From the NCBI RefSeq assembly GCF_030269305.1, contig NZ_BSTC01000012.1, positions 172,419-236,418 on the forward strand: a stretch of 64,000 bases of DNA, written 5' to 3'. Position 1 is the first letter of the stretch, and every line of letters begins with the position of its first letter. This DNA comes from Kineosporia sp. NBRC 101731 (lineage in GTDB: Bacteria > Actinomycetota > Actinomycetes > Actinomycetales > Kineosporiaceae). Of this stretch, positions 34,868 through 43,138 are shown piece by piece. The translations under genes were made by a program, and so were the position numbers. The notes under the pieces were generated by a model. That model made no database searches. It was not told the DNA's origin and worked only from the letters and a program-made list of their open reading frames with translations.

Positions 34868-36393
34868 TCGGAGACGGTTGCCTGGGCCAGGTCGGGGAAC
34901 TGCAGTTCACGCACACCGCTGACGCCTTCACGGGCGGCACTGATGCTGGGCACGAAAACCGCGCCGATCTGGCTGCCTTCCTTCCACAGCAGCTTCTGAG
35001 CCTCGTGAGAGGCCGTCAGCCGGTCCTCTTTGGAGGGTGCGCTGCGCGCGGTGGCGACCAGGGCGTCCACCTCCGGGAAAGTGCCGGGGGTGTAGTTGGG
35101 CTCGAACGTGGCCGGCGGGTTGTAACCGGCCTTGAAGGGCAGTTTCTGGTAGGCGGGGTAGTCGGTGAAGAGCTGGCCGGCCGGCAGTTCGTTCAGCGTG
35201 GCCTTGACGCCGATGGCCTTGAGATCCTCCACGATCAGGGTGGCGGTCTCCAGCATGCCGGGCATCTCCGGCCCGGCGGTCAGTTCGACTTCCATGCCCT
35301 CAGCCCCGGCTTCGGCCAGCAGCTGCTGGGCCTTCCGCGGGTCGTGGGCGCGCTGCTCCAGCTCGGTATCGTAGGTGGGAAAGCCCATCCCGGGGACGTC
35401 GTTGCCCACGAAGGCCCGCCCGAAGTAGACGTTCTTGACGATCCGGTCGCGGTCGACCGCCAGCTTGAACGCTTCCCGGACCCGCTCGTCGTCGAACGGC
35501 TTGGTCTGGGGGTTCATGCCGAACTGCAGGTAGGAGGCGTAAGGCAGCTCACTGCTGGTGACACTCACCCCGTCGGCACCCTCGAGGGTCTGCGCCTGGG
35601 CGGGAGCGATGCCGCTGATGTAGTCGACCTGGCCCTGTTGCAGGGCATTCACCCGGGCCGTGGGGTCGGCGATAGAGACCAGCTCGATCGCGTCCAGGGT
35701 GGGGGCCTGACCGTAGTAGGAGTCGCTGCGGGCCAGGGTGGTGGACCGCCCGGCCTCGAAGCCGGTGATCCGGAACGGGCCGGAAGACGGGGTCTCGGGC
35801 GTGAACTCCTTCGTGCCGTCCTTGATCGCCAGCATGCTCTGGCAGATCAGATCACGCCCGTCGGCGATCGGCGCGAGGGTCGGCAGCACCACGGTGGACG
35901 CGTCTGGTGCGCTCGCCTTTTTCAGGTCGAATCCGCGCGAGACCAGCTGAGTGAACGGCAGTCCCTGTAACAGGGTCGGCGCCTGCAGGGAGTACAGCAC
36001 GTCCTTGCTGGTGAGGTCGGAGCCGTCGCTGAACTTCACGCCGCTGCGCACCTTCAGCGTGTACTCGCCGAGATCGTCGGAGACGTCGATCGACTCCAGA
36101 ACGCGGTAGGAGACGCCGTCCTCGGCCTGCGGGTCCAGCTCGCACAAGGGCGCGTGCACCAGCTTGGCGCGCACGTAGTCCAGCGCCGTGGGCCCCTGCA
36201 GGTAGTTCAGCGTCTCGGACGCCCCACCGGCGAACGCCGCTCGCAGCGTGCCACCAGTAGCAGCCGCCTTCTCACCGCTGCCGGCGTTGTCCGCGCTGTC
36301 CGCCTCGGACCCACCTCCGCACCCCGCAACCAGCGCAACGGTCAGTGCCGCAGCAACGCCGGCGCCTAGTCTGCGGCTTCTCGTGGCCATCAT
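34864..36393 (-). CDS. Opp/Dpp-type substrate-binding lipoprotein
   Basis: This 509-aa extracytoplasmic SBP_bac_5 protein has an Arg-rich start, a hydrophobic stretch and the lipobox LVAGC near residue 25, after which a Gly/Ser/Asp linker leads to the binding domain. Family blocks include SGVKFSDGSDLTSKDVLYS and FDDERVREAFKLAVDRDRIV. It would capture the ligand for the permeases encoded next. I chose the ATG at 36393; the ATG at 36411 would add six residues. It is the first gene of a six-cistron leftward operon with a Zur/Fur-like box about 70 bases upstream, so a metal chelate is a more likely ligand than a peptide. Confidence 0.88.
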   Translation of the reverse strand: MMATRSRRLGAGVAAALTVALVAGCGGGSEADSADNAGSGEKAAATGGTLRAAFAGGASETLNYLQGPTALDYVRAKLVHAPLCELDPQAEDGVSYRVLESIDVSDDLGEYTLKVRSGVKFSDGSDLTSKDVLYSLQAPTLLQGLPFTQLVSRGFDLKKASAPDASTVVLPTLAPIADGRDLICQSMLAIKDGTKEFTPETPSSGPFRITGFEAGRSTTLARSDSYYGQAPTLDAIELVSIADPTARVNALQQGQVDYISGIAPAQAQTLEGADGVSVTSSELPYASYLQFGMNPQTKPFDDERVREAFKLAVDRDRIVKNVYFGRAFVGNDVPGMGFPTYDTELEQRAHDPRKAQQLLAEAGAEGMEVELTAGPEMPGMLETATLIVEDLKAIGVKATLNELPAGQLFTDYPAYQKLPFKAGYNPPATFEPNYTPGTFPEVDALVATARSAPSKEDRLTASHEAQKLLWKEGSQIGAVFVPSISAAREGVSGVRELQFPDLAQATVSE

Positions 36394-36445
36394 CCGACCC
36401 TTTCGGTTCATCACTTCCAGCCCAGCGACCGCCGGGCGTTTACTA

Positions 36446-36476
36446 TGTATACCACGGTAATGAGAACGATTATCAA
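36446..36476 (-). promoter_or_regulatory. Zur/Fur-like box and promoter of the transporter operon
   Basis: TGAGAACGATTATCA (36461-36475) is a 7-1-7 inverted repeat matching the Streptomyces Zur/Fur-type pattern TGAnAATnATTnTCA. Read leftward, TTGATA (36476-36471) and TATACA (36451-36446) resemble -35 and -10 elements with a 19-base spacer, so a bound repressor would cover the -35. The box may also affect the TetR gene on the other side. Confidence 0.72.
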
Positions 36477-36502
36477 GTGTTCCAGGCGTTACGATCAGGC
36501 GG

Positions 36503-37138
36503 GTGGCAACCCTCACCCAGGACGCGATCGTGCAGGCAGCGCTGGACATCAGCCGTACCCAGGGCCTGCCTGCCGTGACCATGCGAGCGGTCGGCGCCCA
36601 CTTCGGGGTCACCCCCATGGCGCTCTACCGGCACATCACCGACCGCCCCACCCTGGCCCGCCTGGTGGCCGACAGCATCGGCACCCTCGTGCAGCCGGAC
36701 GCCCCCGCTACGGCTGCCTGGGAGGCACGGGTGCGCGCCTGGGCCCTGGCCCAGCGCTCGGTCCTGCGTGCACACCCCGGCACCGCCGCCTGGCTGATCG
36801 AGAACGGCCCTTCCGGCCCGCACGCCTACCGGCTGCTGGAATACCTGGCCTGCGCCTTGGCCGACGCGGGCCTGAGCGACGCGCGGATCGCCCGGGGCAC
36901 GGCCCTGGTGATGAGCTGGACGTTCAGCCGGATCAGCATCGAGGACGGCGCCGAGCTGGCGGCCCGGCGCCCCCGCCGCTCACAGGCATTCGTCGAAGGG
37001 CTGCATGCGGTGGACGCCTCCACCCACCCGATCGCTACCAGGATCGGCCCGGAGTTCTTCGCCCTCTCCGGCGAGGTGGTCTTCGAGACCGGGCTGGACT
37101 GGATCATCGCCGGCCTCGCGGCCGAGGCGTCCGGCTGA
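36503..37138 (+). CDS. TetR-family transcriptional regulator
   Basis: This 211-aa regulator has an N-terminal DNA-binding domain (IVQAALDISRTQGLPAVTMRAVGAHFGVTPMALYRHITDR, residues 9-48) and a TetR_C-like ligand domain. The GTG at 36503 is preceded by AGGCGG. It is divergent from the transporter operon across a Zur-like box and converges on the salicylate synthase gene, overlapping its 3' end by 35 bp. It may add ligand-responsive control of metallophore transport; this is inference. Confidence 0.88.
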   Translation: MATLTQDAIVQAALDISRTQGLPAVTMRAVGAHFGVTPMALYRHITDRPTLARLVADSIGTLVQPDAPATAAWEARVRAWALAQRSVLRAHPGTAAWLIENGPSGPHAYRLLEYLACALADAGLSDARIARGTALVMSWTFSRISIEDGAELAARRPRRSQAFVEGLHAVDASTHPIATRIGPEFFALSGEVVFETGLDWIIAGLAAEASG

Positions 37139-38366
37139 GAACCAGATGGGGGACGACGGCGCCCAGCTTCTCGCACGTCTCCTCCAGTTCCCGTTCGGGC
37201 CGGGAAGCAGCCACCACGCCCGCCCCCGCCCGCAACCACGACCTGCCTCCGTGCGTGAACACGCTGCGCAGGACCAGTGCCGCATCCAGCGCTCCGGTGT
37301 GGTCGGCCACGACCACGGCACCTGAGTACAGGCCGCGAGGTGTCCTCTCCAGGCGGTTGATGGCCTCGAAGGCCTGAGCCTTGGGTATGCCCGAGGCGGT
37401 GACCGCGGGGAAGAAGGCCCCGAACGCGTCCCAGGCGCCCAGCCCCGGCCGGAGTCTGCCCTTCACGCGCGAAGCCAGGTGCTGCACCGCGCCGCGGGGC
37501 AGCACCTGCATGAACTCGCTGACGTGGACGCTGCCTTCCTGGCAGATCGTCTCGGCCTCCTGCACGGCCAGGCGGACGCTGGTGGCGTGCTCGGCGATCT
37601 CCTTCAGGTCCGAGAGCAGTTCAGCCCGGTTGGCCGCGTCCCTCGCCTGCCCCAGCCCCAGGGCCCGGGTGCCGGCCAGAGGCTGGGTGCTGACGCTGCC
37701 CTCGGCCGCGACCTCGACCACCGTCTCGGGGCTGAAACCGGTGGCCTGCCAACCTCCCAGGTTCAGATGGAACGAGCGGGCCGCGGGGACGGCGGCACGA
37801 CCGTGGCGGAAGGTAGCCACCAGGTCGGGGTTCTCCCGCAGCACGACCTCTCGCGAGAGGATCACTTTGTCCAGATCCGTGTCCTGGATGTCTTGGACGG
37901 CCCGCGCCACCGCCGCACGATATGCGGCTGCGCCCGCGAGCAGATCCGGCGAATCTGCGGCCGTGTCCGCCTGACCGCCCCCGCCCGCTCCCTCGGCTAC
38001 GAGTTCGGTCTGCGGAACCACGAGATACAGCAGCGGTTCCTCGCCACTCACTCCGGTCGCAACCCCGGCCCGGTGCAACGCCAGCTCGAACCGGGCCCAG
38101 CCGAACACTCGCCACCCCGGGTAAGGGCACGCCCGCAGCACCCTGGCCAGATCGGACATTTGCGGCCGGATGACCGGGGCCGACCACGACGAGGTGAGAA
38201 GCTCGGCCGAAAAGCTCAGCTCGGCACGAATACCGACGGCGTGTCGGGTGACCTGGCCGTGCTGGTAGACCACCAGCGGCCCCCCGTCGGCTAATTCCAC
38301 CGCAGCGTCGAGCACCTCGTCCGCCGGGGTGTGGCCGAGCGACGGCGCGGTCAGAGTGTTAGACAT
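37104..38366 (-). CDS. Salicylate synthase (MbtI/YbtS/Irp9-like)
   Basis: This 420-aa chorismate-utilising enzyme would convert chorismate through isochorismate to salicylate and pyruvate, giving the aryl cap of the metallophore. Blocks are LDKVILSREV (the Lys that activates water), NLGGWQATGFSPETVVEV, LAGTRALG, EIAEH (metal-binding Glu region), HLASRVKGRL and PRGLYSGAVVV. It is shorter at the N-terminus than PhzE and has no amidotransferase domain. The ATG at 38366 has AGGAAGG upstream and overlaps the methyltransferase by eight bases. The C-terminus overlaps the TetR gene antisense. Confidence 0.9.
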   Translation of the reverse strand: MSNTLTAPSLGHTPADEVLDAAVELADGGPLVVYQHGQVTRHAVGIRAELSFSAELLTSSWSAPVIRPQMSDLARVLRACPYPGWRVFGWARFELALHRAGVATGVSGEEPLLYLVVPQTELVAEGAGGGGQADTAADSPDLLAGAAAYRAAVARAVQDIQDTDLDKVILSREVVLRENPDLVATFRHGRAAVPAARSFHLNLGGWQATGFSPETVVEVAAEGSVSTQPLAGTRALGLGQARDAANRAELLSDLKEIAEHATSVRLAVQEAETICQEGSVHVSEFMQVLPRGAVQHLASRVKGRLRPGLGAWDAFGAFFPAVTASGIPKAQAFEAINRLERTPRGLYSGAVVVADHTGALDAALVLRSVFTHGGRSWLRAGAGVVAASRPERELEETCEKLGAVVPHLVLSRTPRPRGRR

Positions 38367-39123
38367 GAACGTCCTTCCTGGGATGATGCAGCACCGCCAC
38401 CTCGGGCATTCCCGAGCCGGTGCGAGCGCCGAGCGTTTCCACATGCATGCCGGACTCGCGGACCAGTTCCTCAACCCCTACGGCGTGCCAGACGTAGCCG
38501 CCGCGCACCTCGCGGGTGACCCGGCCTCTGTCGTCCCGGACAATCCAGCGGGAACTGAACCGCATCGTTCCTTCGTCCATCGGTGTGCCGCCGACCCACC
38601 ACTCGTAGGCCAGATCGCCCACGCGCGAACGCAGTTGGCAGGCTTCAGATAGCGGCCGGGTACTGCGCACGCCCATCAGCTCCACCACGACGACCCCACC
38701 GGGCATCAGCCGCTCACGCAACCGGCTCCACAGGCGGGTTCGCCCCGAAGCGTCCAGGTGCCCGGCCACGCCGAAAACCACGGCTGCCCGGATCTGCTCG
38801 GGCAGGGCCAGATCGGGTGCGGCATCGGTGGAGACTGTGACGCGTGAACCCAGGGGCCCGGCCAGGCGGGAGGTGAGTACGGCCCTCATCCCCGGTGCCG
38901 GTTCGACCGCCAGGATGTCTGCGTCAGTCACAGTTTCGGCGATGATCTCGGTGATCCGGCCGGTGCCGGAACCGATCTCCACCGCCGTTCCGCCTTCTGC
39001 GGTGAGGCCGGCCAGGGCTTCTCGCAGCAGGGGGCCACTGCGCTGGGCCTGCTGCTCGGCCACGAGCTCGTAGAACTCGGCCATGTCCCCGTAGGCCGAG
39101 ACGTCTTCGTTCAGAGAGGTCAT
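38359..39123 (-). CDS. SAM-dependent methyltransferase
   Basis: This 254-aa class I methyltransferase has AEFYELVAEQQ at the N-terminus, motif I AVEIGSGTGRITEI, motif II acidic ILAVEPAPGMRAVL, and GGVVVVELMGV after the core. It is clearly paralogous to the methyltransferase half of the 41186-43138 protein and to the broken gene at 58562-59303; all share the EPxxxMR and VFGVAGHL-like blocks. It sits between type II thioesterase and salicylate synthase with 4- and 8-base overlaps. The target may be an N, O or C of the metallophore. Confidence 0.88.
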   Translation of the reverse strand: MTSLNEDVSAYGDMAEFYELVAEQQAQRSGPLLREALAGLTAEGGTAVEIGSGTGRITEIIAETVTDADILAVEPAPGMRAVLTSRLAGPLGSRVTVSTDAAPDLALPEQIRAAVVFGVAGHLDASGRTRLWSRLRERLMPGGVVVVELMGVRSTRPLSEACQLRSRVGDLAYEWWVGGTPMDEGTMRFSSRWIVRDDRGRVTREVRGGYVWHAVGVEELVRESGMHVETLGARTGSGMPEVAVLHHPRKDVHV

Positions 39124-39899
39124 GGCGTGTCCGGCCAGGTACGGCTGGCTCCGACCAGGGCAGGGTCCAGCACGGAGAGCACATCCGCCACGACCTCACG
39201 GCGGTGCGGGACGAGGTAGAAGTGATCGCCCGGCAGCATCCGGGTGGTCACAGCTGCCGTGGTGAAGCGGGACCAGCCAAAGGCGCCGTCCTCGCTGGGG
39301 CCGTTCAGCTCCGGGTCCTGGCGACCGCCCAGAACCCGCACCGGGCAGCCGACCCGCGCATCGGCCACCGGACGGTACGTCTCCACCAGCCGGTAGTCCT
39401 CGCGCACCGTGCCCAGGATGGCCGAGCGCAGCATCTCGTCCTCCAGGACCTCCTTCGGGGTGCCACCGAGGCGTTCCAGTTCGGCCTTCAGGCCCTCCTC
39501 GCCGGCGCTGTGTACCGTGCCCCCCAGTCCACGATCAGGCGAGCGACGTCCCGACACGTGCAGAGACAGCGGCACTGGGGCGCCCAGATGCTGCAACTGA
39601 CGCACGGTTTCGTAGGCCACGATGGTTCCCATGCTGTGGCCGAAGGCGATCCACGGCCGGTCCAGCAGCGGAAGCAGCGCCTCGGCCAGGTCTTGGCCCA
39701 TCTCCGCGAGGCCGGGGGCCGCCGGTTCGGCGAACCTGTCCTCGCGGCCCGGGTAGCAGGCCGCCAGCAGCTCCACCGAGTCCGGCAGCAGCGCGTCCCA
39801 GGGCCGGAACGACGACGGCCCGCCACCGGCGTGGGGGAAGCAGACCAGCCGCACCGACGTGCCCGGTCTGGGGTTGAAGGAGCGCAGCCAAGGGCTCAC
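39120..39899 (-). CDS. Type II thioesterase
   Basis: This 259-aa alpha/beta-hydrolase editing thioesterase (GrsT/YbtT-like) has RLVCFPHAGGGPSSFRPW at the N-terminus, the nucleophile motif FGHSMGTIVAYE, and the His in LPGDHFYLV. It clears misprimed or stalled carrier domains of the NRPS. The GTG start at 39899 overlaps the P450 stop (GTGA). The frame is open farther upstream inside the P450 gene, but that part has no family similarity. Confidence 0.92.
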   Translation of the reverse strand: MSPWLRSFNPRPGTSVRLVCFPHAGGGPSSFRPWDALLPDSVELLAACYPGREDRFAEPAAPGLAEMGQDLAEALLPLLDRPWIAFGHSMGTIVAYETVRQLQHLGAPVPLSLHVSGRRSPDRGLGGTVHSAGEEGLKAELERLGGTPKEVLEDEMLRSAILGTVREDYRLVETYRPVADARVGCPVRVLGGRQDPELNGPSEDGAFGWSRFTTAAVTTRMLPGDHFYLVPHRREVVADVLSVLDPALVGASRTWPDTP

Positions 39900-41158
39900 C
39901 AGGTCACCCGCAGCGAGTCCAGGCCGTAGGTGGCGGAGTCGGGCTTGACGTCCAGCGGTGCCTGCGGGTGGGCCTCGCGCAGTGCGGGCATGCGGCCGAA
40001 CAAGGCCGCGAGGGCCTCGTGCAGCTCGACTCGGGCCAGGTTTTGGCCCAGGCACTGGTGGATGCCGTGCCCGAAGGCCAGGTGGTGCTTCTGGGGGCGC
40101 TCGGGGTCCACCCGCTCGGGGTCGGGGAACTCGTTCGGGTCGTGGTTGGCGGCAGCCAGCAGGGCGATGATTCCCTCGCCCTCGGGGATGGTTCCGCTGG
40201 GCAGGTCGACGGCCGACTTGGCCACCCGCAGGGGGATGGTGTCGGCCACCGAGAGCACCCGCAGCAGCTCCTCGATCACCGTTGCCCACAGCCGGGGGTC
40301 GGCTAGGACCCGGTCGCGCAGCTCGGGGTTGCGGGTCAGATACAGGGCGCCCAGCGTGATCATGCTGGTGGTGGTCTCGCGGCCGGCGACGATGGTGATG
40401 CCGACGGTGGACAGCAGTTCCTGGCGGGTGATGAGCTCGGGCATCAGGTACCGCTGCACCAGCGCCGAGAGCAGATCCTCACCGGGCTTTTCGATCCGCT
40501 CGTTCACCATGGCGTTGAGGACGCCGAACAACCGTCCCAGCGCGGCGTTCACTTCCTCGGCGGTGCTGTCGCGACCGCCCGAGACGCGGGTGACGTCGCG
40601 GAAGAACTCCACATCCTCGGCGGGGGCGCCGAACAGTTCCAGGACGGTGGTGGTGGACAGCACGTTGGCGTAGTCGCGCACCAGGTCGGCGGGGGCGCCG
40701 GTCTGCAGCATCCGGTCCAGCTGGCGTTCGGCCGTGGCCCGGATCCTCGGGCGCAGAGCCTCGGTGCGGCGCATGGTGAACTCGGCCACCAGCATCCGGC
40801 GGATCTTGGTGTGCTCGGGCGGGTCGGTCCTGATGAACGGGCGGGCCCTCGCGGCTGCCTCCTGCTCCCCGGCGCCCATCGCGGGGAAGGCAGGGATACG
40901 TATGTCCGAGCTGACCGCCGGGTTGGCCAGGGCCGCCCGAACATCGGCGTAACGAGTCACCAGGTGCGGAGTCTTGCCGGTGGGAATGCGTACCTGCGGC
41001 AGCGGGTCGTCCTCGCGCATCTGGCGGTAGTGCGCCGGCGGCGCGAAGGGCTGCTCCCGGGCGAACGGGAAATCTTTCAGGTCCGCCCCGGAGAACGGGC
41101 AGCGGGCAGCGTTCTCTTCGGCAGCGGGGGCGGTGGTGGGTTCGGGCGTGGTGGTCAT
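39896..41158 (-). CDS. Cytochrome P450
   Basis: This 420-aa bacterial class I P450 has the I-helix VAGRETTTS, the K-helix ExxR in EELLRVL, and the heme loop FGHGIHQCLGQNLAR with the Cys ligand. It would oxidise the metallophore or a carrier-bound intermediate. A P450 is also present in the coelibactin cluster. The electron donor is probably the 3Fe-4S ferredoxin at 58355. A 27-bp gap separates it from the reductase-methyltransferase gene, the only non-overlapping junction in this operon. Confidence 0.93.
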   Translation of the reverse strand: MTTTPEPTTAPAAEENAARCPFSGADLKDFPFAREQPFAPPAHYRQMREDDPLPQVRIPTGKTPHLVTRYADVRAALANPAVSSDIRIPAFPAMGAGEQEAAARARPFIRTDPPEHTKIRRMLVAEFTMRRTEALRPRIRATAERQLDRMLQTGAPADLVRDYANVLSTTTVLELFGAPAEDVEFFRDVTRVSGGRDSTAEEVNAALGRLFGVLNAMVNERIEKPGEDLLSALVQRYLMPELITRQELLSTVGITIVAGRETTTSMITLGALYLTRNPELRDRVLADPRLWATVIEELLRVLSVADTIPLRVAKSAVDLPSGTIPEGEGIIALLAAANHDPNEFPDPERVDPERPQKHHLAFGHGIHQCLGQNLARVELHEALAALFGRMPALREAHPQAPLDVKPDSATYGLDSLRVTW

Positions 41159-41185
41159 GGCTCCTCGGTACTGGTGTGGGAGTGA

Positions 41186-43138
41186 TCAGTTCTTGAGGCG
41201 CAGGACGCCCAGAGGGACGGCGCCGTCGGCTCCGCCAGCGATCCGGACCTCGAGGCCAAGGCCCGACTCCGAGGCCACGTCCTGCAGGGTCACCGAGCGC
41301 CAGAGGTGCTGGGCGACGGCTGAGCGGTGGACCTTCCCGGCCCTCGAAACATCCCAGGTGCTGGTCATCTGGCTGCCCTCGGGGTGCGGCAGGACAGAGA
41401 GCCGCCACTGGATGTCGTCCTCACCGATGCGCGCCTGGCCCAGCTGCAGCGGCCCGAAACGCGCGTCGGGAGTCAGGGCCAGGAGTTCGACGATCAGGGG
41501 GGCGCCGGGCGTCAGCCGCTCGGACAGCCGCTGCCAGAGCACGCGCCGGGCCTCGGGGGTGAGATGGCCGGCCACACCGCAGACCAGAGCCGCACCGATC
41601 CGCTCAGGCAGCTGCAGATCCGGGGCCGCCCCGTCGGTTACCGTCACCCGGTCACGAAGCTCCGGATCGCGGACCACCTTGGAAGTCAGCACGGCACGCA
41701 TGATTGGATCGGGCTCCGCTGCAACAATCTTCAGCTCGGGCAGCGCCTTGGCCACGGCGACGGTGAGCAGTCCGGTCCCGGCGCCGATCTCCACGACCGG
41801 TCCGTCCCCGGCCCTGCACCCGGCCAGAGCCTTCACCACCTCCTCGACCGCGTTGGTGCGCTGAGCGGCGATCAGGTCGTAGAACTCCGCCTCCAGCGAG
41901 TACGGGCCTGGCGTGGCCGAAGGCGGCCACTCGTCGGCCGCTTCGCCCTTAGCTCGGTCGGCGCCTCGGTCACCAGCTCGGTCAGCAGCGCGGTGGGTGG
42001 CTCGGTCAATGGCTCGGTCGGTGGTTCCGTCGACGCTTCGGTCGCTGGTTCGATCGGCGCTTTGGCCGGCGTTCTGGCCGGTGAGCTCGCGAACGGAAAT
42101 GACGCTCGGGGCCGAAGCGGTGATCCTCTCCGCCGGGCCCAGCCGGCCGGTCAGGTCGTTCCAGATCCGCGCGGTGCTCAGATCCAGCTGCGCCTGCTTG
42201 AGCGGGTCAGCGCCTGTCGCGACCGCCTGCACCACAGCATCGAGCGCCGACGCCACCGCTTCGGGCCACCATTGCGCCATGGCCCCGGTCATCGACATCG
42301 GCTCGGTGCCGGGCAGCACGGTGGTGCTGGGCTGCTCCAGCCCTTCGGCACCTCTGCCCTGCAGGACGAGCCGGTCATGCTGGTCCCGGTCGGCGTGCCA
42401 GCGCGGGCTCCACAGCACGGGGCCGTGGGTGTCGGCGAGGGTAAGCACGCCCGCAGAGGTTCCCAGCGCGATGCGGTGCCAGAGCAGTGCGTGATTGTCA
42501 CGGTCCAGAGGGTCGAGCTGGTTCTGCACCCTCAAGGTGATCGGCACCCCGGCGATGGTGCCGGTGATCGAGTGCAGCGGTCCCTCCCCTGTCACCTCGT
42601 CCCATCTCCAGGGCCGCACCCCGCCCAGGGCAGCGGCCAGCACGTCGATCAGCGGATGTAGCACGTGAACAGGAGCGGCTGCGTCCACGAACAGCGGTTG
42701 GCTCTGGGCGGTGAGTCGCTGGGCCGCCTCGATAAAGGCCTGCACCGGCCGCACCTGCCGGTAGTGCAGGTTCACCCGGTGCTGCACACCATGCTTGCGG
42801 GCGGTCCGCGCGCAGGCCAGAATCTCGTCCGGATGCAGCGGATGCTCTTGCAGGACGTGCATTCCGAGGGCGAGGAGCTGCTGCGCCAGCTCGGTTCCGG
42901 AACCGCCGGAGATCGCCGAACCCACCGCCACGCAGGCAATGTCGGCCGCCGACGCCACGTCGTCCAGGTCCTTGGAAAGATCGAAGTACCGGACGCCGTG
43001 GGCCAGGGCCAGCTCACGGGAGGCGACCCCGCCCTGCCCGGCCACCCCGGCGAGTTCGAAGCGATCGGGATTGGCGGTGACGGCCTGGGCGTGAATTCGC
43101 CCGAAGCCCCCTCCGACCACGACCACCCGCGCCGTCAC
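41186..43138 (-). CDS. Thiazolinyl-imine reductase fused to methyltransferase
   Basis: This 650-aa protein has two domains. Residues 1 to about 350 resemble Irp3/YbtU/PchG thiazolinyl-imine reductases: Rossmann VVVGGGFGRIHAQAV, LQEHPLHPDEI and NLHYRQVRPVQAF. These reduce one thiazoline ring to thiazolidine on the NRPS with NADPH. Residues about 405-650 are a class I methyltransferase (EFYDLIAAQ, VVEIGAGTGLLT, AAEPDPIMRAVL) paralogous to the 38359 gene. The linker (about 351-397) is a 4-residue repeat of the type ADR-A/S/T encoded by a 12-bp tandem array. Reduction followed by N-methylation would be efficient in one polypeptide. The neighbours are fused by 4-bp overlap upstream. Confidence 0.86.
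   Translation of the reverse strand: MTARVVVVGGGFGRIHAQAVTANPDRFELAGVAGQGGVASRELALAHGVRYFDLSKDLDDVASAADIACVAVGSAISGGSGTELAQQLLALGMHVLQEHPLHPDEILACARTARKHGVQHRVNLHYRQVRPVQAFIEAAQRLTAQSQPLFVDAAAPVHVLHPLIDVLAAALGGVRPWRWDEVTGEGPLHSITGTIAGVPITLRVQNQLDPLDRDNHALLWHRIALGTSAGVLTLADTHGPVLWSPRWHADRDQHDRLVLQGRGAEGLEQPSTTVLPGTEPMSMTGAMAQWWPEAVASALDAVVQAVATGADPLKQAQLDLSTARIWNDLTGRLGPAERITASAPSVISVRELTGQNAGQSADRTSDRSVDGTTDRAIDRATHRAADRAGDRGADRAKGEAADEWPPSATPGPYSLEAEFYDLIAAQRTNAVEEVVKALAGCRAGDGPVVEIGAGTGLLTVAVAKALPELKIVAAEPDPIMRAVLTSKVVRDPELRDRVTVTDGAAPDLQLPERIGAALVCGVAGHLTPEARRVLWQRLSERLTPGAPLIVELLALTPDARFGPLQLGQARIGEDDIQWRLSVLPHPEGSQMTSTWDVSRAGKVHRSAVAQHLWRSVTLQDVASESGLGLEVRIAGGADGAVPLGVLRLKN
41951..42082. 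repeat. Eleven 12-bp tandem units inside the fusion linker
   Basis: Eleven in-frame 12-base units of the form GGCTCGGTCGGT (plus strand) run without gaps, each coding four residues such as ADRA on the minus strand. Units diverge at two to five positions. The array lies exactly between the reductase and methyltransferase domains. Confidence 0.88.

Noticed and set aside
41951..42082. CRISPR array
   Set aside because: The units are 12 bp with no spacers and lie in frame within a coding region.
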